Positions 40,432-49,048 are shown, numbered from the stretch's first letter. The stretch: DNA of 63,004 nucleotides from DATLEX01 sp035525045 (GCA_035525045.1 DATLEX010000175.1:1-63004), one strand, 5' to 3'. Notes: generated from the sequence alone by a model not told the origin. Program-made: numbers and translations.

Positions 40432-42391
40432 GCTCCCGCAACCGGTCCCTGATCTCCGCCGCCTTCTCGAACTCGAGGTTCTTGGCGGCCTCCTTCATCT
40501 CCTTCTGCAGGCGGCTGATGGTCTTGTCGATGTCCTCGTCGGCCACCTGCTCCAGCCGCGACTTCGGCGCGCCGGGGATCTCGAAGTAATCGAGGTTGGC
40601 CATCTTCACCAGGTCGGAGTCGACGGCCTTGATGATGGTGGCCGGCTCGATGCCGTGATCGAGGTTGTACCGGCGCTGGATCTCCCGGCGCCGGTCCGTC
40701 TCATCGATGGCCGCCCGCAGCGAGTCGGTGATCCGGTCGGCGTAGAGGATGGCCACCCCGTTGATGTTGCGCGCGGCGCGGCCGATGGTCTGGATCAGCG
40801 AGGTCTGCGAGCGGAGGAAGCCCTCCTTGTCGGCGTCGAGGACCGCTACGGCCGAGCACTCCGGGATGTCCAGTCCCTCCCGCAGCAGGTTGATCCCCAC
40901 CAGCACGTCGTACGTGCCGATGCGGAAGTCGCGCAGGATGGCGATCCGCTGCAGCGTCTCCACGTCGGAGTGGAGGTAGTTGACCTTGATGCCGAGCTCC
41001 ATCAGGTAGCGCGTCAGGTCCTCCGCCATCCGCTTGGTCAGCGTGGTAACCATGACCCGCTCGTTCCTCCCCATCCGCTCCCGGATCACGGCGATGAGGT
41101 CGTCGACCTGCCCCTTCACCGGCTTGACGACGATGTCGGGATCGAGCAGCCCGGTCGGACGGATCACCTGCTCCACGTAGTGCCCGCCCGTCTTCTCCAG
41201 CTCGTACGGTCCCGGCGTCGCCGAGACGTAGAGCACCTGCCGCAGCTTCCCCTCGAACTCCTGGAAGCTGAGCGGCCGGTTGTCGATCGCGCTCGGCAGG
41301 CGGAAGCCGTACTCCACGAGCGTCTCCTTCCGGGCCCGGTCCCCCCCCCACATGGCCCGCACCTGGGGGATCGTCTGGTGCGACTCGTCTACGACCAGTA
41401 GAAAATCCTTCGGAAAGTAGTCGATCAACGTCGGCGGCGGCTCGCCCGGCGCCCGCCCCGAGAGGTGCCGCGAGTAGTTCTCGATCCCGTTGCAGTACCC
41501 CATCTCGGCGATCATCTCCAGGTCGAACATCGTCCGCTGCGAGAGCCGCTGGGCCTCGAGGAGCCGGTCGTTGGCGCGGAGGAAGGCCACGCGCTCGTCG
41601 AGCTCGGTCCGGATGTTCTCCATCGCCTCCATCAGCCGCTCGCGCGGGGTGACGTAGTGCGTCCGCGGGTAGACGGCCAGCCGGTCGTACGAGCCGCTGC
41701 TCCGGCCGGTGATGGGGTCGATGCGCGACATCTTGTCGATCTCGTCGCCGAAGAACTCGATGCGCACGGCGTCGTCCTCGTAGGCAGGCCAGATCTCGAG
41801 CACGTCGCCGCGCACGCGGAACGTGCCGCGCCCGAGGTCGTAGGGAGTGCGCTCGTACTGCATCTCCGTCAGGCGGCGGAGATAGTCGGTCATCGGTTTC
41901 TCCACTCCCCTCTCGAAGAAGAGGAGCATGCCGTAGTACAGCTCCGGCTCGCCGATGCCGTAGATGCAGGAGACGGAGGCGACGATGATCACGTCGCGGC
42001 GCTCGAAGAGCGATTTCGTCGCAGCGAGCCGCAGCTTGTCGATCTCGTCGTTCTTGGTCATCTCCTTCTCGATGTAGAGATCGGTCTGCGGGATGTAGGC
42101 CTCGGGCTGGTAGTAGTCGTAATACGAGACGAAATACTCGACGCGGTTCTCGGGGAAGAAGTTTTTGAACTCCTGGTAGAGCTGCGCGGCGAGGGTCTTG
42201 TTGTGACTCAGGACCAGCGTCGGCCGGTTCACGGCCTCGATCACCTTGGCCACGGTGAAGGTCTTGCCCGACCCGGTGACGCCGAGCAGGACCTGGTCGC
42301 GCCGGCCGCGGTTGAGCCCGTCGACGAGCTGATGAATGGCCTCCGGCTGGTCGCCCTGCGGCTGGAACGGGGAGAGGAGGGTGAAGTCCAT
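40406..42391 (-). CDS. uvrB: UvrABC system protein B
   Basis: The 661-residue helicase verifies DNA damage and loads UvrC. It starts MDFTLLSPFQPQGDQPEAIH and shows Walker A LLGVTGSGKTFTVAKVIE, the beta-hairpin region EYFVSYYDYYQPEAYIPQTD, DEIDKLR, LLVVDESHQTIPQ, YVSATPGPYE and the helicase C-terminal motifs (VLVGINLLREGLDIPE, QTIGRAARN). The UVR domain that binds UvrC is at the end (EMKEAAKNLEFEKAAEIRDR). Length is normal. The small protein gene upstream on the other strand overlaps its end. Confidence 0.97.
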   Translation of the reverse strand: MDFTLLSPFQPQGDQPEAIHQLVDGLNRGRRDQVLLGVTGSGKTFTVAKVIEAVNRPTLVLSHNKTLAAQLYQEFKNFFPENRVEYFVSYYDYYQPEAYIPQTDLYIEKEMTKNDEIDKLRLAATKSLFERRDVIIVASVSCIYGIGEPELYYGMLLFFERGVEKPMTDYLRRLTEMQYERTPYDLGRGTFRVRGDVLEIWPAYEDDAVRIEFFGDEIDKMSRIDPITGRSSGSYDRLAVYPRTHYVTPRERLMEAMENIRTELDERVAFLRANDRLLEAQRLSQRTMFDLEMIAEMGYCNGIENYSRHLSGRAPGEPPPTLIDYFPKDFLLVVDESHQTIPQVRAMWGGDRARKETLVEYGFRLPSAIDNRPLSFQEFEGKLRQVLYVSATPGPYELEKTGGHYVEQVIRPTGLLDPDIVVKPVKGQVDDLIAVIRERMGRNERVMVTTLTKRMAEDLTRYLMELGIKVNYLHSDVETLQRIAILRDFRIGTYDVLVGINLLREGLDIPECSAVAVLDADKEGFLRSQTSLIQTIGRAARNINGVAILYADRITDSLRAAIDETDRRREIQRRYNLDHGIEPATIIKAVDSDLVKMANLDYFEIPGAPKSRLEQVADEDIDKTISRLQKEMKEAAKNLEFEKAAEIRDRLRELKELRIFV

Positions 42392-42409
42392 GTTCGTTGG
42401 CTGGGGTCG

Positions 42410-42913
42410 TTAACCGGCCACTCCCGCTGCCTTCCGCGCGATCTCCGTGAGGCGCTCGATCTCGGCCGGCGTGACCTTCCTGTCGGCCATCGCCTTCTGC
42501 ATGGCCTGAAGAAACGGCTGCACTTCCTGGGCCGACACTCGCGACTCCCTCAGGCTCTCGCGCATCGCTTCCACCTCGGCGTCGAAGGCGGCTTTCCGCG
42601 CTTCGGTCACCTCGGGCGTCACCATCCCCTTCAACTCGCCGAGTGTTATTCCGAGGACCAGGTCGATAGCGGCGCCCAGACGCGGTCCGGTGAGCAGAGC
42701 GCCGCCGGTAAAAAGGACCAGCAAAAAGAGCGTCGCAGCCCCTCCGCAGCCCCAGGGGACCCAACTTGGGAAAATCGGCTTGACCTCGGAAAGGGGGGCG
42801 GAATAATAGTCGGCCGGCAACCGGAAGGCCAGTCCTGAATCACCGGGTTGCGCGGGCGAAGTGACAGGCTCGTCGAAATTTCCGGTGGGCATCGAGCGGG
42901 AAGAATGTATCAT
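42410..42913 (-). CDS. Single-pass membrane protein with helical C-terminal domain, unknown
   Basis: 167 residues from the ATG at 42913, which has GGAG about eight bases upstream; the frame stays open farther upstream but without matching features. A disordered N-terminus precedes one membrane helix (CGGAATLFLLVLFTGGALLT, about 54-73). The C-terminal 90 residues are helical and charged (TEARKAAFDAEVEAMRESLR, FLQAMQKAMADRKVTPAEIE). It lies 18 bases upstream of uvrB and is divergent from the response regulator. No known domain is recognised. Confidence 0.72.
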   Translation of the reverse strand: MIHSSRSMPTGNFDEPVTSPAQPGDSGLAFRLPADYYSAPLSEVKPIFPSWVPWGCGGAATLFLLVLFTGGALLTGPRLGAAIDLVLGITLGELKGMVTPEVTEARKAAFDAEVEAMRESLRESRVSAQEVQPFLQAMQKAMADRKVTPAEIERLTEIARKAAGVAG

Positions 42914-42968
42914 GGCACCGCTCCGATTTCGGGTACGCCCATCACCGATCTGAAGGGACGAAGAGTCG

Positions 42969-43352
42969 ATGCCTCCGCTATCGAAAGTGACGGTTCTGAT
43001 CCTCGATGACAACCCGCTCGTGCTGAAGCTGGGCCGGGCCCTGCTCGAGCGAGAAGGATGCACCGTTCTCACGGCGTCGAGCTGGATCGAGTTCAATCAC
43101 GTCCTGGCCGGGAACACGCCCGACATCATTTTTCTCGATGTCAACCTTCCCAGCATCAAGGGGAACCGTCTCAGCGAAGTGCTCAAGTCGCAGTCGAACA
43201 AGAAGGACATCCCCATCGTCCTGATCTCCGACCTTCCCGAGAAGTCGCTGGAAGAGATGTTCCCCAGCTCGGGCGCGAACGCCTGGATGCGCAAGCCGCT
43301 CACACGCGACAAGATGGTCGACATGATCAATCGCTACGTGCCGGCGCGCTGA
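42969..43352 (+). CDS. Receiver-only response regulator (CheY-like)
   Basis: 127 residues, a lone receiver domain. The acidic pocket is D13/D14, the phospho-acceptor is D57 in IIFLDVNLPSIKG, the switch residue is S87 (VLISDLP) and the conserved K109 is in WMRKPL. With no output domain it would act by protein contact or in a phosphorelay. An AAGGGA-type ribosome-binding site precedes the ATG. The nearest kinase is at 46433, with the PBP gene between. It ends before a heptad hairpin. Confidence 0.9.
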   Translation: MPPLSKVTVLILDDNPLVLKLGRALLEREGCTVLTASSWIEFNHVLAGNTPDIIFLDVNLPSIKGNRLSEVLKSQSNKKDIPIVLISDLPEKSLEEMFPSSGANAWMRKPLTRDKMVDMINRYVPAR

Positions 43353-43384
43353 CGCGCGGCGCCGGCGCTCGGAGACTCCTAAGT

Positions 43385-43456
43385 CGGTTAACGGTTAACG
43401 GTTAACGGTTAACGAAGCGTGTCAGCAACAGTTCGTTAACCGTTAACCGTTAACCG
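43385..43456. repeat. Facing CGGTTAA heptad arrays forming a long hairpin
   Basis: Left arm 43385-43414 holds four exact CGGTTAA units. Right arm 43434-43456 holds the exact complement, CGTTAAC, CGTTAAC, CGTTAAC, CG. The arms can pair over 23 bp around a 19-base loop. The right arm encodes the last three residues and stop codon of the PBP gene. It lies between convergent genes. Confidence 0.92.
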
Positions 43457-45899
43457 GGTTAGAAGGCCCCGGAGGCTCCTGCTCCGCCGGCGCCGGCGCC
43501 TCCTCCTCCCACTCCGGCGCCGGGCTTTCCGCTCCCTCGCCCGACATGGCCGAGGCGTCGTCGGCGGCCATGATGGGCTCGGATTCCTTCGGCTGGTAGA
43601 AGGCCCGTTGCATGTAGTAGGGCAGCTTGCCGACCGCCACCATCTCCCCGCTGCAGTCCTGGTCGGGCTCCTGCCCGGTGATGAAGGCGGCGGTGACCAC
43701 TCGGGTGCAGGGTCCCACGCCGCGGCGGCCGCTGCGGAGATCCATCGGCACGATGACCACGCCGGGCGGCGCCTCGAACTCCCTGGCGGTGCCCGTGCGG
43801 AGGTTCCGCTCCTCGAACTGCCGGAAGATATCGATCCAGATGGGAAGGGCCGTGGCCGACCCCGTGGCGCCGCCGCCGAGGGAGCGGCTCGGGTCGTCGT
43901 AGCCCATCCACACCCCGACGGTGAACTCGGGCGAGAAGCCGATGAACCAGCCGTCGGTGTATCCGTTGGTGGTCCCGGTCTTGCCGGCCAGCGGTTCGGC
44001 CAGCCGGTTCGCCGCGTAGGCGGTGCCGCGGTCGATGGTCCCTTTCAACATGTAGGCGACCTCGTAGGCAACCTGCGGCTGGGTCGCCTCCGACAATTCC
44101 GCCGGCGGCTCCTCCAGGACGCGTCCCGAGTGGTCGGTGATGCGGGTGATGCGGCGCGGCTTGACGTACACGCCGTGGTTGACGAAGACGTTGTAGGCGG
44201 CGGTCATCTCCAGCGGAGAGACTCCCGCGGAACCGAGGGCCAGCGAGGGATAGGGCGGCAGATCGGCGGTGATGCCGACGCGCCGGGTGAAGTCGATGAC
44301 GTGATCGATCCCGGCCATCATCAGCGTCTTCACCGCCGGAATGTTGATGGACAACTCCAGCGCCCGCTGGATGGTGACGATCCCGGCGTACCGTCCGCCG
44401 TAGTTCTTCGGCGTGTAGGAGGTCGCGGCGTCCTGGCGAATCTCGATGGGGGCGTCGAAGAGCGTGTCGGCGGGAGTGAGCCCTTTCTCGAAGGCGGCGG
44501 CGAACACCAGAGGCTTGAACGACGAGCCGGTCTGCCGTCGCGACTGCGTGGCCCGGTTGAACTTGGAGAGGTAGTAGCTATACCCGCCCGCCAGCGCCCG
44601 GATCTCCCCCGACTTCACGTCGAGGACGACCGCCGCCCCCTGCACCTGCGGGAGCTGGTCGAGCACCCAGCGCTGCTGCTTCGACCTGGCGTCCTCGGTC
44701 TGCCGGACGTGCACCAGGTCGCCCGCGCGCAGCATCCCCTCCATGCTCTTGCGCCGCGTCCAGGCGAAGGCGTCGGGAGGAAGCACGATCTCGTCCTTCC
44801 CCACCCGGACTTTCACGTTCTGACGCCGGACCTCGGTGACCACTGCCGGATAGAGCTGATCGAGCGCGTCCTCCGCGTTCGTCCAGGCCGGATCGCGGTA
44901 GCTCTCCGGATCGAGTCCCTCGGCGATTAGATTCCGGGCCGGCTTCCGGAACCCGCGGCGCTGGTCGAAGGCCCGCAGTCCGCGCTGCAGCGCCGTCTCC
45001 ACGATCTGCTGAATCTGCAGGTCGAGCGTCGTGTGCACGCGCAGCCCGCGCTGGTAGAGGTTCTCCACGCCGAATCGCTCGCTGTGCTCGATGTACTGCC
45101 GGACCTCCTCGGCGAAGTAGGCGCCGATCTTCGGCATCTCCTCCTTGTACGTGCCGAGGACGATCGGCGCGGCCAGGGCCTGCTGGTACTGATCGCGGCT
45201 GATGTATCTCTCGTCGACGAGGCGCCACAGGACGTGGTTGCGACGGCGTTTCGCGGCCTCCGGATTGATCAGGGGGCTGTAGGAGCCGGGCCGGCGGATC
45301 AGGCCGGCGATGAGGGCGGCCTCGGTCAGCGTCAGGTCCCTGGCGTGCTTGCCGAAGTAGAAGCGCGAGGCCTGCTCCACACCGTAGGCCCCGTGCCCGA
45401 AATAGACCTGGTTGGCGTAGAACTCGAAGATCTGGTCCTTGGGAAAGTCCTTCTCGATCTGCACGGAGAGGAAGGCCTCGTTGATCTTGCGCCGGAAGCT
45501 CTTCTCCGGCGTCAGGAAGATCATCTTCGCGAGCTGCTGAGTGATGGTGGAAGCGCCCTCCAGCTTCTTCCGGGCAATGATGTCTTTGAGGGCGGCGCGG
45601 GCGATGGCCTTCGGATTGATGCCGCCGTGGCGATAGAACTCCGCGTCCTCGGTGGCGACGATGGCGTTGACCAGGTGCGGGGACATGTCCTTCTTCCCGA
45701 CGATGATCCGCTTCTGGATGGAGTACTCGGCGTAGGCCACGCCGTGCCGGTCGAAGATCCGGGTGATGATGGCCGGCTGGTAATCGGCCAGCGCCTTGAC
45801 CGTCGGCACCCGGATGGCGTGGGCCGAGAGAAACCCCGCCGGGACCCCGAGTACCACGGCCACGAAGAGGATCAGAAGGCGGGATCGGATTCGGGACAT
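43443..45899 (-). CDS. Class A penicillin-binding protein (PBP1A-type transglycosylase/transpeptidase)
   Basis: 818 residues. One N-terminal membrane helix (LLILFVAVVLGVPAGFLSAH, about 8-27) precedes the GT51 transglycosylase with E84 in ATEDAEFYRHGG, STITQQLAKMIFL and KINEAFLSVQIEK. The transpeptidase has SxxK in RQTGSSFKPLVF, SIN in LELSINIPA and KTGTTNGYTDGWF. It polymerises and crosslinks peptidoglycan. A Pro/Glu-rich C-terminal tail ends in V-N-G encoded by a heptad repeat. It is divergent from the gene at 46029; the shared gap is one palindromic repeat. Confidence 0.96.
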   Translation of the reverse strand: MSRIRSRLLILFVAVVLGVPAGFLSAHAIRVPTVKALADYQPAIITRIFDRHGVAYAEYSIQKRIIVGKKDMSPHLVNAIVATEDAEFYRHGGINPKAIARAALKDIIARKKLEGASTITQQLAKMIFLTPEKSFRRKINEAFLSVQIEKDFPKDQIFEFYANQVYFGHGAYGVEQASRFYFGKHARDLTLTEAALIAGLIRRPGSYSPLINPEAAKRRRNHVLWRLVDERYISRDQYQQALAAPIVLGTYKEEMPKIGAYFAEEVRQYIEHSERFGVENLYQRGLRVHTTLDLQIQQIVETALQRGLRAFDQRRGFRKPARNLIAEGLDPESYRDPAWTNAEDALDQLYPAVVTEVRRQNVKVRVGKDEIVLPPDAFAWTRRKSMEGMLRAGDLVHVRQTEDARSKQQRWVLDQLPQVQGAAVVLDVKSGEIRALAGGYSYYLSKFNRATQSRRQTGSSFKPLVFAAAFEKGLTPADTLFDAPIEIRQDAATSYTPKNYGGRYAGIVTIQRALELSINIPAVKTLMMAGIDHVIDFTRRVGITADLPPYPSLALGSAGVSPLEMTAAYNVFVNHGVYVKPRRITRITDHSGRVLEEPPAELSEATQPQVAYEVAYMLKGTIDRGTAYAANRLAEPLAGKTGTTNGYTDGWFIGFSPEFTVGVWMGYDDPSRSLGGGATGSATALPIWIDIFRQFEERNLRTGTAREFEAPPGVVIVPMDLRSGRRGVGPCTRVVTAAFITGQEPDQDCSGEMVAVGKLPYYMQRAFYQPKESEPIMAADDASAMSGEGAESPAPEWEEEAPAPAEQEPPGPSNPVNG

Positions 45900-45907
45900 G
45901 TGATTTC

Positions 45908-45913
45908 AGTTTA
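45908..45913 (-). promoter_or_regulatory. Candidate -10 box of the PBP gene inside a repeat end
   Basis: TAAACT on the minus strand, eight bases before the PBP ATG at 45899, formed by the GGATAAACT end of the palindromic element. No Shine-Dalgarno sequence follows. Confidence 0.45.
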
Positions 45914-46016
45914 TCCTGAGGCCGGAGGGCCGAAGGATTTCCCGTTGCACCCGCGCGGATGTCGCGACAGAGGAAGGCCTCGCAGGTGCACCGGAGATCC
46001 TTCGCTTCGCTCAGGA

Positions 46017-46022
46017 TAAACT
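46017..46022 (+). promoter_or_regulatory. Candidate -10 box of the 135-residue protein gene inside a repeat end
   Basis: TAAACT lies six bases before the ATG at 46029 and is the mirror image of the box serving the PBP gene. No clear -35 is present. Confidence 0.45.
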
Positions 46023-46028
46023 ATACGC

Positions 46029-46436
46029 ATGTCCTCGGTTCCCATGAGCTCACCGACCCCCGACTGGAGCCGTCTGGTGGGGGACTCACTCAAGAACAAC
46101 GGCGTCTGGCACACCTATGCCAAGCTGATCGAGGCCCGGAACACCTATCCGGCCGACTTCGCTCTGCGCGGGTACGTCGAGATCGTCCGCAACGCCATCG
46201 TCAAACAGTTCCTGGAACAGCCCCGGGGAATGCAGGCGGTGCCGAAGCTGAGCGCGGAATTCCTGTCGAACTTCGACCAGTTCAACCTCAGCGCGCAGGA
46301 GGGCTATCTGGTCTCGCTCATCGACGGCCGCCTCGATCTCTCGAAGCTGCTGATCCTCAGCCCGTTCGACCAGTTCACCACGCTGTTCAACCTGGCCAAG
46401 CTCCAGCACGAGCGCGCCATCACGGTTCCGCAATGA
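46029..46436 (+). CDS. Conserved-looking hypothetical protein coupled to a histidine kinase
   Basis: 135 residues, soluble and helical, with no signal peptide. Notable stretches are GDSLKNNGVWHTYAKLIEAR, FLEQPRGMQAVPKLSAEFLS and a hydrophobic repeat QEGYLVSLIDGRLDLSKLLI then LSPFDQFTTLFNLAKLQHE. The latter resembles the DG-x-x-(L/D)-x-x-(L/I)-x-x-x-SP pattern of DUF4388/winged-helix C-terminal segments. That likeness is weak. It overlaps the kinase start as ATGA, so it may be a partner or regulator of the kinase. Confidence 0.78.
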   Translation: MSSVPMSSPTPDWSRLVGDSLKNNGVWHTYAKLIEARNTYPADFALRGYVEIVRNAIVKQFLEQPRGMQAVPKLSAEFLSNFDQFNLSAQEGYLVSLIDGRLDLSKLLILSPFDQFTTLFNLAKLQHERAITVPQ

Positions 46437-47470
46437 CGGCATTCGCAACGGATCTCCTCGACAAGCTGCCCATGGCCATCGCCATCGTCAACGATACGGG
46501 CCACATCGAGTATCACAACGCCGAGTTCACCGAGAATTTCGGGGTGGACGTGGCCTGGATCCGCGACGCCGCGCGGACCGTGGCCGGCGAACGCGGCTGG
46601 CTGCAGGCCTTTTTCATGGACGGGTCCGAACAGCGGACTATCGACGTAGAGGTGGAAGGACGGATTTACCGTGTCGACAAGATCATGAACGTCGCCCAGA
46701 ACGGGGCCGGAGCGGGGGTGGCGCTCTCCTTCGAGGATGTCACCGCGCAGCGGCAGGCCGAACAGGCCAAGTCCGACTTCACCGCGCAGATCGTCCATGA
46801 CCTGCGCGGGCCTCTCTCCGGGATCCAGGGCACGCTGGAGTTCGTGCTCTCCCAGGAGGCCGCCAAGCTCGACGCCATGTATACCGACCTCCTCAACGAG
46901 GCCCAGCACGAGTCCGAGCGGATGATGAATCTGATCAACGAGATTCTCGACTTCTCGAAGATCCAGTCGGGAAACTTCGCCGTCGAGTCCGAGCCGGTGC
47001 GCGTGGCGGGCCTGCTCAAGCGGGCCATCCGCAGCCTCCAGTCGGTCGCCTCCCGCGACGAGATTTTCCTCATCAGCGCCCACGGTCGCGACGTGCCGCA
47101 GATCATCGGCAGCGTGGAGAAGCTGACCCAGGCCATCATCAACCTGATCTCGAACTCGCTGAAGTTCACGCCCAAGAAGGGCCTGGTCTCGGTCGGGGCG
47201 CAGATCGTCCGCAACGACGAGATGCCCGAAGCCATCGTCATCACCGTCACCGACAGCGGCATGGGCATCAAACCCGGCGACCTGCAGAAGCTCTTCGAGA
47301 AGTACAAGCAGACCGCCAACAAGTCTCTCCGGGGTGGCGGCGGAACGGGCCTCGGCCTCTATATCGTCAAGCAGATCATCGAGGCCCACGGCGGCCAGGT
47401 CACCGTCGCCAGCATCGAGGGCGTCGGCACCAGCATGGTCCTGACACTGCCCGTCAAGCGCGCCGCGTGA
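46433..47470 (+). CDS. PAS-domain sensor histidine kinase, soluble
   Basis: 345 residues from the ATG at 46433. A PAS domain (about 8-105: LPMAIAIVNDTGHIEYHNAE, VALSFEDVTAQ) precedes HisKA with phospho-acceptor H122 in IVHDLRGPLSGIQ. The ATPase has the N box AIINLISNSLKFTP, G1 TVTDSGMGIKPGDLQKLF and G2 GGGGTGLGLYIVKQII. No membrane helix is present, so the signal is cytoplasmic. No response regulator is adjacent. It is coupled to the 135-residue protein gene, and its end overlaps the convergent GNAT gene by 17 bases. Confidence 0.92.
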   Translation: MTAFATDLLDKLPMAIAIVNDTGHIEYHNAEFTENFGVDVAWIRDAARTVAGERGWLQAFFMDGSEQRTIDVEVEGRIYRVDKIMNVAQNGAGAGVALSFEDVTAQRQAEQAKSDFTAQIVHDLRGPLSGIQGTLEFVLSQEAAKLDAMYTDLLNEAQHESERMMNLINEILDFSKIQSGNFAVESEPVRVAGLLKRAIRSLQSVASRDEIFLISAHGRDVPQIIGSVEKLTQAIINLISNSLKFTPKKGLVSVGAQIVRNDEMPEAIVITVTDSGMGIKPGDLQKLFEKYKQTANKSLRGGGGTGLGLYIVKQIIEAHGGQVTVASIEGVGTSMVLTLPVKRAA

Positions 47471-47978
47471 GCGGGCGCTCCAGCACCAGGTCCGTCTGCA
47501 CGTCCTTCCCCACGACGAACGGCGCCGTCCCCACCTCCCGGAAGCCCTGCTTGCGGTAGAACGCGAGGGCGCGGTCGTTCCGCTCCCACACCCCCAGCCA
47601 GAGCGTTCCGGCGCCTAGGCCGGCCGCGACGCGCTCGACCTCCCCCATCAGCATCTGCGCCACGCCGCTGCCGTGGTGCGCTTTCTCCACGTAGAAGCGC
47701 ATGATCTCCACGGGCCCCCGACCGGTGACGCACGGCGGCGGCTCTCCCGAGCGCACCTGCGCGTAGCCGATAAGGGCGCCCGCCTCGGCCAGCAACGTGA
47801 TGATGGCGGGGTCCTCGGTCTCGGCCCGCTGGCGGCTCTCGGTGTAGGCCCCGGCGAGGAACGCCTCCATGTCCTCCGCCGAATTCGACCGCGCGAAGGT
47901 GTCATGGAAGATCCGCGCCGCCAGCTCCGCCAGCGCCGCCGCGTCGGCCGTTCTCGCGCGGCGGATCGTCACCGGCAT
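47454..47978 (-). CDS. GNAT-family N-acetyltransferase
   Basis: 174 residues from the ATG at 47978. The fold begins MPVTIRRARTADAAALAELA. The acetyl-CoA pyrophosphate loop is YVEKAHHGSGVAQMLMGEVE (Q/R-x-x-G-x-A type), and LGVWERNDRALAFYRKQGF is the GNAT motif B region. The middle AGALIGYAQVRSGEP fits motif D. The substrate is unknown; the closest style is the ribosomal or small-molecule acetyltransferase group. It overlaps the aroB end by ten bases. Confidence 0.9.
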   Translation of the reverse strand: MPVTIRRARTADAAALAELAARIFHDTFARSNSAEDMEAFLAGAYTESRQRAETEDPAIITLLAEAGALIGYAQVRSGEPPPCVTGRGPVEIMRFYVEKAHHGSGVAQMLMGEVERVAAGLGAGTLWLGVWERNDRALAFYRKQGFREVGTAPFVVGKDVQTDLVLERPLTRRA

Positions 47979-49048
47979 ACGGCGTCGATCCCGTAGGCGA
48001 TCTCCTCCTCGGTCACATCGCCGGCGACGACGCAATCGCCGATGCGGCGCGGAAAGACCATGACCCGCGAAGTGCCGGTGTTCTTCTTGTCGTGCTCGGC
48101 CGCCGCCAGGACCGCGCGGCGGTCGAGGCGCGGCACCGGCGCCGGCTCGTAGCCGAGGATGGTCCGCTCGATGCGCGCCGCTTCCTCGCGGCCGAGCAGT
48201 CCCCGCCGCACGGCGATGGCGTTCGCGCCGATCATTCCCCACGCCACCGCCTCCCCATGCGTCATCCCTTCGTACTGCATCGCCGCCTCGAGCCCGTGGC
48301 CGATGGTGTGCCCGTAGTTGAGAAGCCGCCGGAGATCCGCTTCCCGCTCGTCGGCCGAGACGATGCGGGCCTTCACGCCGATTTTCCTGCGAACGAGCTC
48401 ATCGATGACAACAGGCTGCCGGGCCAGAACTGCCTGGCGATCCCTCTCGAAGAGCTCGAACAACTGCGGATCGCCGATCACGCCCCCCTTGAGCGCCTCG
48501 TAGATGCCGCTGAGCAGCTCACGCGCCGGCAGGAAATCGAGAACCGCCGTATCGGAGACGACCGCCTGCGGCGGGTAGAAGCTGCCGATGAGGTTCTTCC
48601 CCTTCGGATGGTTGACGGCGAGCTTGCCGCCGATGGAGCTGTCGACCTGCGCCAGCAGCGTGGTCGGGACGTGAACCAGGTCGATGCCCCGCAGGAAGAT
48701 CGACGCGGCGAAGCCGGCCGTATCGCCGACCATGCCGCCTCCCACGACCACGGCCATCGAGTCCCGCCTCGCACCCCGATCGAGCAGAGCGGTCACGACC
48801 GACTCCGCGGTGGCCAGCGTCTTGTGTGCTTCCCCCTCGGCGATGGTGACGATGCCGGCGGCCGGCTCGAACGATCGCGCCACGGGAACGCCGAACCGCT
48901 CCCGCAGCGACTCGGACGTGATCACGAACACCCGCCCGCGCGCTCGAACCAGCGACCCCACGCGATCGAGCAGGCCCCGCTCCACGAACACCGGATAGGA
49001 GGCGGAGGCCTGGTGGATCGCGATGAAAGGATGAATCGCCTCGTTCAT
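47969..49048 (-). CDS. aroB: 3-dehydroquinate synthase
   Basis: The 359-residue enzyme makes dehydroquinate from DAHP in the shikimate pathway. Conserved blocks are VVVGGGMVGDTAGFAASIFL with HVPTTLLAQVDSSIGGKLAV (NAD and metal site), NLIGSFYPPQAVV, ELLSGIYEALKGGVIGD, and LLNYGHTIGHGLEAAM with MTHGEAVAWGM providing zinc-binding His residues. The more usual metal motif E(A/M)(I/L)K is EALK here. It is preceded by aspS and followed by an overlapping GNAT gene. Confidence 0.96.
   Translation of the reverse strand: MNEAIHPFIAIHQASASYPVFVERGLLDRVGSLVRARGRVFVITSESLRERFGVPVARSFEPAAGIVTIAEGEAHKTLATAESVVTALLDRGARRDSMAVVVGGGMVGDTAGFAASIFLRGIDLVHVPTTLLAQVDSSIGGKLAVNHPKGKNLIGSFYPPQAVVSDTAVLDFLPARELLSGIYEALKGGVIGDPQLFELFERDRQAVLARQPVVIDELVRRKIGVKARIVSADEREADLRRLLNYGHTIGHGLEAAMQYEGMTHGEAVAWGMIGANAIAVRRGLLGREEAARIERTILGYEPAPVPRLDRRAVLAAAEHDKKNTGTSRVMVFPRRIGDCVVAGDVTEEEIAYGIDAVCR

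Larger units (their letters stand above)
45908..46022. repeat. Palindromic GTTTATCCTGAG repeat filling a divergent promoter region
   Basis: The left end AGTTTATCCTGAG and right end CTCAGGATAAACT are exact inverted copies. Inner GAAGGATTTCC and GGAGATCCTTC, and TTGCACC and GGTGCA, also face each other. It spans 115 of the 129 bases between the PBP gene and the gene at 46029. Each outer end carries TAAACT reading outward. Confidence 0.85.

Noticed and set aside
43385..43456. GGTTAAC arrays considered as a CRISPR array
   Set aside because: Units are 7 bp with no spacers, the arrays face each other, and no cas gene is present.
43608..44930. A 440-codon open frame opposite the PBP gene
   Set aside because: Antisense to a complete class A PBP, with no recognisable motif or ribosome-binding site.
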